The notes below the pieces were generated by a model, which was given only the letters and a program-made list of their open reading frames with translations, searched no databases and was not told the origin of the DNA. Below are positions 7,914 to 10,833 of a stretch of 10,833 nt of DNA, one piece after another; position 1 is the stretch's first letter; the number at the start of each line of letters is the position of its first letter. The stretch comes from Hyphomicrobiales bacterium (GTDB taxonomy: Bacteria > Pseudomonadota > Alphaproteobacteria > Rhizobiales > Hyphomicrobiaceae), in NCBI GenBank assembly GCA_017304275.1, contig JAFKKW010000353.1, positions 1 through 10,833 on the forward strand. The letters run 5' to 3'. Position numbers and translations under genes: made by a program.

Positions 7914-8291
7914 TCAATCGGGTTCGGTGGGAACACGCGCGTCAGGATCCGAGCCCGCCGCGGGGTCGGACGGATTGATGTTGCTCGGCCCCGGCTGCTG
8001 GTTCTCGTTGGTGTTCGGATCGGACGGGTTGCCCGCCGGAGATTCGAAGCCCGAGGTGCCCATGCTTGTGCCCTCGCCGGCCGAACCCGTGCCGGGCGGT
8101 GACGTCGGAATGCGGGCAGACGGGTCTGATCCGGCTGCCGGGTCCGTCGGGTTCGGTACGCTCGGACCGGTCTGCTGGTTCTGGTTGGTGTTCGGGTCCG
8201 CAGGGCTGCCGCCCGTCGACTGGGCGAACGCCGCGCCCGAACCGAACAGAATGGCGAGGGCTGCGACGAGGGAGGTCGCGTTGTTTGTCAT
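7914..8291 (-). CDS. Small secreted Pro/Asn/Asp-rich protein with two 39-residue repeats
   Basis: I do not recognise a named family. The 125-residue product starts with a clear Sec signal peptide: a hydrophobic core at residues 8-22 and a likely cleavage after AFA (about residue 23). The mature part is low in hydrophobic residues and rich in Pro, Asn, Asp, Gly and Ser, so it is probably disordered or an elongated periplasmic or exported protein. Residues 28-66 and 87-125 are two diverged copies of one module, 28 of 39 identical without gaps, sharing DPNTN and DPAAGSDP; a Gly/Ser-rich linker (67-86) joins them. The ATG at 8291 has an AAGGATGG ribosome site and gives the signal peptide; a longer frame from 8339 would run through the promoter. 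A consensus EcfG promoter at 8331-8355 drives it, so it is probably a general-stress gene. An antisense open frame here is a shadow. Confidence 0.8.
   Translation of the reverse strand: MTNNATSLVAALAILFGSGAAFAQSTGGSPADPNTNQNQQTGPSVPNPTDPAAGSDPSARIPTSPPGTGSAGEGTSMGTSGFESPAGNPSDPNTNENQQPGPSNINPSDPAAGSDPDARVPTEPD
7917..8033 (-). repeat. Second (C-terminal) 117-bp coding repeat of the secreted protein
   Basis: It encodes residues 87-125 and ends exactly at the stop codon. It aligns without gaps to 8094-8210, with 28 of 39 encoded residues identical. This is an in-frame, diverged internal duplication. Confidence 0.85.
8094..8210 (-). repeat. First 117-bp coding repeat of the secreted protein
   Basis: It encodes residues 28-66, beginning a few residues after the predicted signal-peptide cleavage site. 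It pairs with 7917-8033, separated by a 60-bp linker coding for a Gly/Ser-rich stretch. Confidence 0.85.
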
Positions 8292-8330
8292 GATCCATCC
8301 TTTTTGCGTTGGTGGCTCCCGTCGGGGTTG

Positions 8331-8355
8331 AACGCGCACCCCGAGGTGCGGTTCC
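8331..8355 (-). promoter_or_regulatory. Consensus EcfG-type (general stress sigma factor) promoter
   Basis: Read on the minus strand, GGAAC (8355-8351) is followed by exactly 16 bases and CGTT (8334-8331), the established -35/-10 pair for EcfG/SigT sigma factors of alphaproteobacteria. Transcription would start about 8325 and give a leader of roughly 35 nt before the secreted repeat-protein gene. The whole 16-base spacer is a perfect inverted repeat, CGCACC-TCGG-GGTGCG, which could be an operator. The -35 lies 8 bp after the stop of the NepR-like gene. Confidence 0.8.
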
Positions 8356-8363
8356 CGCTCCGC

Positions 8364-8552
8364 TCAGCGCATGGGCCGCGTTATCCGCGCTATGAACGGC
8401 GCGCTGCCGTCCCGTATTCTCTCCTCGGCTTGTTTCAGGCGCTCGAGAGTTTCGGCCATAGGGACCGGCAGCGCATGCGTGTCCTGCTCGAATACACGCC
8501 GCAACCGCACCCCGAATGTGCGGACAACCTCCCTGCCGTAATCCTTATCCAT
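8364..8552 (-). CDS. Small NepR-like protein (possible anti-sigma factor)
   Basis: The predicted product has 62 residues. Its core, LRRVFEQDTHALPVPMAETL with downstream LKQAEER (about residues 17-45), resembles NepR, which binds EcfG sigma factors and is titrated by phosphorylated PhyR in the alphaproteobacterial general stress response. Shared features are the LRxhaE helix, a PVP turn (29-31) and a following LxxL helix. Compared with typical NepR it has about one extra residue before PVP, lacks the usual acidic residue there and has a basic tail (ITRPMR). I chose the ATG at 8552 because of a GAGGAG ribosome site 7-8 nt upstream; the frame stays open to 8678 but that extension has no such signal. 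The EcfG promoter just downstream supports a stress-response role by context. No ecfG, phyR or sensor kinase gene is in the window. A unique unrelated small protein is the alternative. Confidence 0.5.
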   Translation of the reverse strand: MDKDYGREVVRTFGVRLRRVFEQDTHALPVPMAETLERLKQAEERIRDGSAPFIARITRPMR

Positions 8553-8624
8553 ATCGTTTCTCCTCGCGGTGCCTTGCTCCTCCTTGCGCACCACTTTGCT
8601 TCCGCTCGTTTCCATTCGCCGCAG

Positions 8625-8641
8625 CGAGGCCCGGGGCCTCG
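8625..8641. repeat. 17-bp near-perfect palindrome, candidate regulator site
   Basis: CGAGGCCC and GGGCCTCG are exact reverse complements around a single central G. There is no T-tract on either side, so it does not look like a terminator. It lies about 75 bp upstream of the NepR-like start, and a GGAAC word begins 2 bp after it. Confidence 0.4.
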
Positions 8642-8759
8642 TGGAACATTGCCAATCCGTCATATCCGGCGTTCCCAAGATCGTTTTTGCCGCCGCTCCG
8701 GTCGGATCATAAGTCCTTCACGTGGCTGAAGTTCCAGTCCCCCGAGCGGATTTCTTACA

Positions 8760-8784
8760 GGAACCGAAAGGCGACAGCCGGGTT
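8760..8784 (+). promoter_or_regulatory. Near-consensus EcfG-type promoter upstream of PRC-barrel gene
   Basis: GGAAC (8760-8764) is followed by 16 bases and GGTT (8781-8784), one mismatch from the EcfG -10 element CGTT. It would give a leader of about 120 nt for the PRC-barrel gene. PRC-barrel proteins are, to my knowledge, common general-stress targets, but the mismatch and the distance leave this tentative. Confidence 0.35.
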
Positions 8785-8837
8785 GAGGATGCATGAGCGC
8801 AAAATCAGTGAACATCCCCATAGGATCGCCTGAAACA

Positions 8838-8858
8838 AAACCCGCTGGCACCGGGTTT
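8838..8858. terminator. Hairpin with 7-bp stem, terminator-like on the minus strand
   Basis: AAACCCG (8838-8844) pairs perfectly with CGGGTTT (8852-8858) around a 7-nt loop. On the minus strand it is followed by a T-rich tail (TTTTGTTTC), so it could stop antisense or read-through transcription from the pyrophosphatase-like gene. On the plus strand it would sit in the PRC-barrel leader. Confidence 0.4.
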
Positions 8859-8911
8859 ATCGAGCAATGGGCCGCGAAGGCTCAATATTTTCGCCATATC
8901 GGAGGATCGCC

Positions 8912-9277
8912 ATGGCCCGCGCTACAGCCCATCCCGACCACCGCCTGATCTCAAGCGAGGACGTGCATGGCACCGACGTGATCGGCGCTAACGAGGAGGT
9001 GATCGGTGAGATCGACCATCTTCTGATCGAGAAGGTCAGCGGCCGCGTCGCCTATGCGGTGATGAGTTTCGGCGGCATCATGGGGCTCGCCCACAGCCAC
9101 TATCCGATCCCGTGGAGCGCGCTCAAGTACGACAAGAGCGTTGCCGGGTTCCGAACCGGAATTACGGAGGAGCAACTGCGCAACGCGCCGGAGTTCAGCG
9201 ACGATTCCTGGACCGATCGCGCGTGGGAAACGCGTACGCACGAGCACTACGGCGCGCCGATTTATTGGGGTCGCTGA
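8912..9277 (+). CDS. PRC-barrel domain protein
   Basis: This 121-residue cytoplasmic protein contains one PRC-barrel domain at about residues 10-75. The core is DVIGANEEVIGEIDHLLIEKVSG, then RVAYAVMSFGG and the terminal strand HYPIPWSALKYD. PRC barrels are small beta-barrels found in photosynthetic reaction centre subunit H and RimM; stand-alone copies are frequent in Hyphomicrobiales, often linked to stress, and their ligand is unknown. The acidic and aromatic C-terminal tail (about 95-121, ending APIYWGR) has no clear domain. The ATG at 8912 is preceded by GGAGG six bases upstream; an upstream in-frame ATG at 8867 lacks a ribosome site. A near-consensus EcfG promoter lies about 130 bp upstream. 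Confidence 0.85.
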   Translation: MARATAHPDHRLISSEDVHGTDVIGANEEVIGEIDHLLIEKVSGRVAYAVMSFGGIMGLAHSHYPIPWSALKYDKSVAGFRTGITEEQLRNAPEFSDDSWTDRAWETRTHEHYGAPIYWGR

Positions 9278-9285
9278 GCGTCCCC
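9267..9285. other. Hairpin straddling the PRC-barrel stop codon
   Basis: GGGG-T-CGC (9267-9274) and GCG-T-CCCC (9278-9285) pair with one T-T mismatch around the TGA stop, which forms the loop. No T-tract follows. It may protect the mRNA 3' end or separate the convergent genes; this comes from base pairing only. Confidence 0.4.
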
Positions 9286-9301
9286 AAGGGTGTCCTCGCC
9301 G

Positions 9302-9817
9302 TTATAGGCAGGCGTCGCGCAGGTAGCGCTCGGCAAAGGCGGCGTCGTGCCAGCCGTCGATGCGGGCGTCTTTACGAGTGAACAGCGTCGCGTTTAGGAA
9401 GAACGTGGCCAGCTCGGCTTTGACACGGTCCGACAGATCGGTACCGATCTCGAGCACGTCGCCGCCTTCCCAGGCGGGAGCCAATATGAGACGCGGATTT
9501 CCGACGCGTCCTTTCGATCCTTGCTGGTCGACAGCGACGAGCGCGAGGCAACGGCAGGGCAGCACGGCGCCGGGAAAGCTCGCGTGGCTGTGCAGGCATA
9601 GCGCGTCGACCGGATCGCCGTCCGCACTTTTGGTCCCAGGCACGAAGCCCCAGTCGAACGGATAGGAGATCCCCGCGGCGAGGCTGCGCGATACGGTAAA
9701 GATCCCTTGCGCCTCATCGAGCTTGTATTTGATCGCAGAGCCACGCGGCGTCTCGACCACCATCTGCACGCGCCCCTTGGCGTCGAAGGGAGCCAGGCTC
9801 AGAAAATGTGGCGCCAT
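9302..9817 (-). CDS. Divergent family I inorganic pyrophosphatase homologue
   Basis: The 171-residue protein matches soluble family I inorganic pyrophosphatases, which hydrolyse PPi to phosphate. Conserved parts are VETPRGSAIKYKLD (E22, K30), VSR (R44), ISYPFDWGFVPGT (Y52) and the metal-binding signature DGDPVD (D66, D68, D71), then D97. Several residues needed by the E. coli enzyme are changed when aligned: E31 to K32, Y55 to W56, E98 to Q98, D102 to K102 and K104 to R104, and the Tyr141-Lys142 pair is not recognisable. It is therefore probably a paralogue of altered activity, not the housekeeping Ppa. The ATG at 9817 follows a GAGGA element. The gene is convergent with the PRC-barrel gene (24-bp gap) and divergent from the YmgE-like gene. 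No ppa symbol is assigned because of the substitutions. Confidence 0.85.
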   Translation of the reverse strand: MAPHFLSLAPFDAKGRVQMVVETPRGSAIKYKLDEAQGIFTVSRSLAAGISYPFDWGFVPGTKSADGDPVDALCLHSHASFPGAVLPCRCLALVAVDQQGSKGRVGNPRLILAPAWEGGDVLEIGTDLSDRVKAELATFFLNATLFTRKDARIDGWHDAAFAERYLRDACL

Positions 9818-10024
9818 AGGCGACTGTCCTCACGATCCATATCTGCGTTTTCCCGCCGGCGGCTTATCCCATAGCACGCCGAGGCGGAGGCTCGATGTAG
9901 CCCGCAACGCGTATCCTTTTAACGCTAACGCATAAGAAAGGCTGGGCTTGTGATTTGCGGACATCGGCCTGCCCGGGCAGCATAGTGGCGATCGACCACA
10001 GCCTGCTACAGCGGAGGCTATCCC
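9818..10024. promoter_or_regulatory. 207-bp divergent intergenic region
   Basis: It lies between the pyrophosphatase-like gene (minus) and the YmgE-like gene (plus), so it should contain promoters for both. A locally AT-richer patch (about 9915-9955) and a 12-bp palindrome (9969-9980) stand out. I find no GGAAC or GTTCC word, so EcfG control of either gene from here is not supported. Confidence 0.4.
9969..9980. repeat. 12-bp perfect palindrome upstream of the YmgE-like gene
   Basis: CTGCCCGGGCAG is its own reverse complement and lies 44 bp before the start codon. It could be an operator or a leader hairpin; in GC-rich DNA a chance occurrence is also possible. Confidence 0.3.
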
Positions 10025-10309
10025 ATGTCCATTTCACTCGCGCAGATCGTCGTCTGGGCCATCGTCGGGCTGATCGCAGGCAGCCTCGTCGGCTTTGTCG
10101 TGAAGGGCGACCGCAAGGGGTTCGGTCTCTGGGCCAATCTCGGCATCGGATTCGCCGGCGCGCTCATCGGCGGGCTGCTGTTTCGTCTGCTCGGTCTCTT
10201 TCCCGGCCTCGACCAGGTCACGATCTCGCTTCGGGACGTGACGGCGGCGGTGGTCGGATCGCTGCTCGTTCTCGCGATACTCTGGTTCAGACAGCGCGAG
10301 AAGATCTAA
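10025..10309 (+). CDS. GlsB/YeaQ/YmgE family (transglycosylase-associated) membrane protein
   Basis: This 94-residue inner-membrane protein belongs to the small YeaQ/YmgE/GlsB family (Pfam transglycosylase-associated protein), often induced by stress but of unclear biochemical role. Three hydrophobic segments are visible, about residues 6-26, 36-58 and 72-88. The typical Gly-rich pattern is present: IVGLIAGSLVGFVVKGDRKG in the first, NLGIGFAGALIGGLLF in the second and a short amphipathic stretch before the third, with a basic end (RQREKI). GGAGG lies 9 bases before the ATG. The gene stands alone; its transcript probably ends at the hairpin at 10362-10394. Confidence 0.9.
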   Translation: MSISLAQIVVWAIVGLIAGSLVGFVVKGDRKGFGLWANLGIGFAGALIGGLLFRLLGLFPGLDQVTISLRDVTAAVVGSLLVLAILWFRQREKI

Positions 10310-10361
10310 CTTGCGGGCATTCCCAGGGCGACACCGTCCACCGCATCGCGATCGTAAAAGG

Positions 10362-10394
10362 GGCAAAGCGCCGGCACGAGGCCGGCGCTTTGCC
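10362..10394. terminator. 14-bp perfect-stem hairpin between convergent genes, probable bidirectional terminator
   Basis: The arms 10362-10375 and 10381-10394 are exact reverse complements around an ACGAG loop. On the minus strand the stem is followed by CTTTTAC, a short U-tract suited to ending the permease transcript. On the plus strand the tail is TTGTGCTTC, less ideal. It lies 52 bp after the YmgE-like gene and 8 bp after the permease stop in that gene's orientation. Confidence 0.85.
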
Positions 10395-10402
10395 TTGTGC
10401 TT

Positions 10403-10833
10403 CTATGCGGGATAGCCGCCCTTCGCGCTTCCGCTCAGGAAACGCTTGGTCAGCACGTAGTGAACCAGACCGGCGATCAGGCAGGACGGAACAGATGCGC
10501 TGATCCAATTGAAAAGGGCGTTATTGGCGGTGAGGGACAGCGGATTGAAGAGCGCGTAGTACACCAGCCCGCCGACGGCGAGCGAGACGAACGCGACCCA
10601 GTTAACGCCACCCCAGAACGAGTAGGATTTACCCGGGGCATCGCTGTAGAGATCGCGCGAGTTCACCTGTCCCCGGCGCAGGAGAACATAATCCACCGCG
10701 GTCACGCCCGAGAGCGGCGCAAATCCCAGGGCGGTCCAGGCCAGGAAGACAAAGAAGTTGTCGTATATCTGCGCCGGGAAGAACGATACGACGATCACCG
10801 GAATGAAGAGTGCTCCGGTCAGCACGCCCCACG
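10403..10833 (-). CDS. NCS1 family nucleobase/hydantoin-type permease, C-terminal part (truncated by window edge)
   Basis: About the last 143 residues of an integral membrane transporter are present; the frame is open through the right edge and no true start is in the window. The sequence fits the nucleobase:cation symporter-1 family (cytosine, uracil, allantoin, hydantoin or thiamine-type transporters). The visible marks are a membrane segment, then FAPLSGVTAVDYVLLRRGQV and the RDLY loop, FWGGVNWVAFVSLAVGGLVYY, and a final segment SCLIAGLVHYVLTKRFL with a basic tail. These match the last four transmembrane helices of the Mhp1-like fold. Substrate-contacting residues lie mostly upstream of the window, so the substrate cannot be assigned. 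It is convergent with the YmgE-like gene. Confidence 0.82.
   Translation of the reverse strand, partial: WGVLTGALFIPVIVVSFFPAQIYDNFFVFLAWTALGFAPLSGVTAVDYVLLRRGQVNSRDLYSDAPGKSYSFWGGVNWVAFVSLAVGGLVYYALFNPLSLTANNALFNWISASVPSCLIAGLVHYVLTKRFLSGSAKGGYPA

Larger units (their letters stand above)
8553..8911. other. 359-bp divergent intergenic region, no confident gene
   Basis: It separates the NepR-like gene (minus) from the PRC-barrel gene (plus). It holds a 17-bp inverted repeat (8625-8641), opposed GGAAC and GTTCC words (8643-8647, 8671-8675), a near-consensus EcfG site (8760-8784) and a hairpin (8838-8858). Open frames through it lack signals and credible protein sequence. Confidence 0.6.

Noticed and set aside
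7914..8291. CRISPR or tandem DNA repeat interpretation of the two 117-bp units
   Set aside because: There are only two copies, in frame, diverged and protein-coding, separated by a coding linker. It is an internal gene duplication, not an array.
7927..8331. 134-residue open frame on the plus strand opposite the secreted repeat protein
   Set aside because: It has no ribosome site and runs antisense to a gene with a signal peptide, a strong ribosome site and a promoter. Its apparent repeats merely mirror the real ones.
8516..8833. 105-residue open frame on the plus strand in the intergenic region
   Set aside because: It has no ribosome site, an unusual composition and overlaps the NepR-like gene and its upstream region.
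8793..8948. 51-residue open frame upstream of and overlapping the PRC-barrel start, with a GAGG just before its ATG
   Set aside because: Its third codon positions are not GC-biased as in the surrounding genes, it overlaps the PRC-barrel start out of frame, and the candidate promoter would start transcription at or after its ribosome site. It is not excluded as a leader peptide, but unsupported.
9955..10503. 182-residue open frame overlapping the YmgE-like gene in another frame
   Set aside because: It is Arg/Ser-rich without a domain, and it runs through the perfect-stem hairpin and into the antisense strand of the permease gene.

Overview
The window is GC-rich chromosomal DNA from an alphaproteobacterium, most likely of the order Hyphomicrobiales (Rhizobiales). 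The basis is the gene order nuoL-nuoM-nuoN, birA, rnj, mce, DUF1467, which from memory is characteristic of that group, together with the protein sequences and a consensus EcfG-type promoter, the hallmark of the alphaproteobacterial general stress response. I cannot assign a genus.

Positions 1-4135 hold the end of the complex I (nuo) operon: nuoL (5' end off the window), nuoM (start overlaps the nuoL stop) and nuoN. These are the three antiporter-like proton-pumping membrane subunits, and all carry the expected charged intramembrane residues. A convergent PilZ-domain gene (c-di-GMP receptor family) then interrupts the usual nuoN-birA junction, with an AT-rich probable divergent promoter behind it.

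Positions 4588-7858 hold a co-directional housekeeping set: birA (biotin-protein ligase without a DNA-binding domain), rnj (ribonuclease J), mce (methylmalonyl-CoA epimerase) and a DUF1467 membrane protein, closed by a strong intrinsic terminator. The coaX gene that often lies between birA and rnj in relatives is absent, as is the proS gene that often follows DUF1467.

Positions 7914-10309 look like an accessory stress/envelope region of small genes. On the minus strand lie a NepR-like small protein (possible anti-sigma factor) and, after a textbook GGAAC-N16-CGTT promoter whose spacer is itself a perfect inverted repeat, a small secreted protein made of two diverged 39-residue repeats. A PRC-barrel protein (+), a family I inorganic pyrophosphatase homologue lacking several catalytic residues (-), and a YeaQ/YmgE/GlsB-type small membrane protein (+) follow. 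My inference is that part of this region belongs to the general stress regulon; the NepR-like gene beside an EcfG promoter is the most interesting combination here.

The right edge holds the C-terminal part of an NCS1-family nucleobase/hydantoin-type permease (minus strand), separated from the YmgE-like gene by a 14-bp perfect-stem hairpin. I saw no rRNA, tRNA, CRISPR array, insertion sequence or phage gene.
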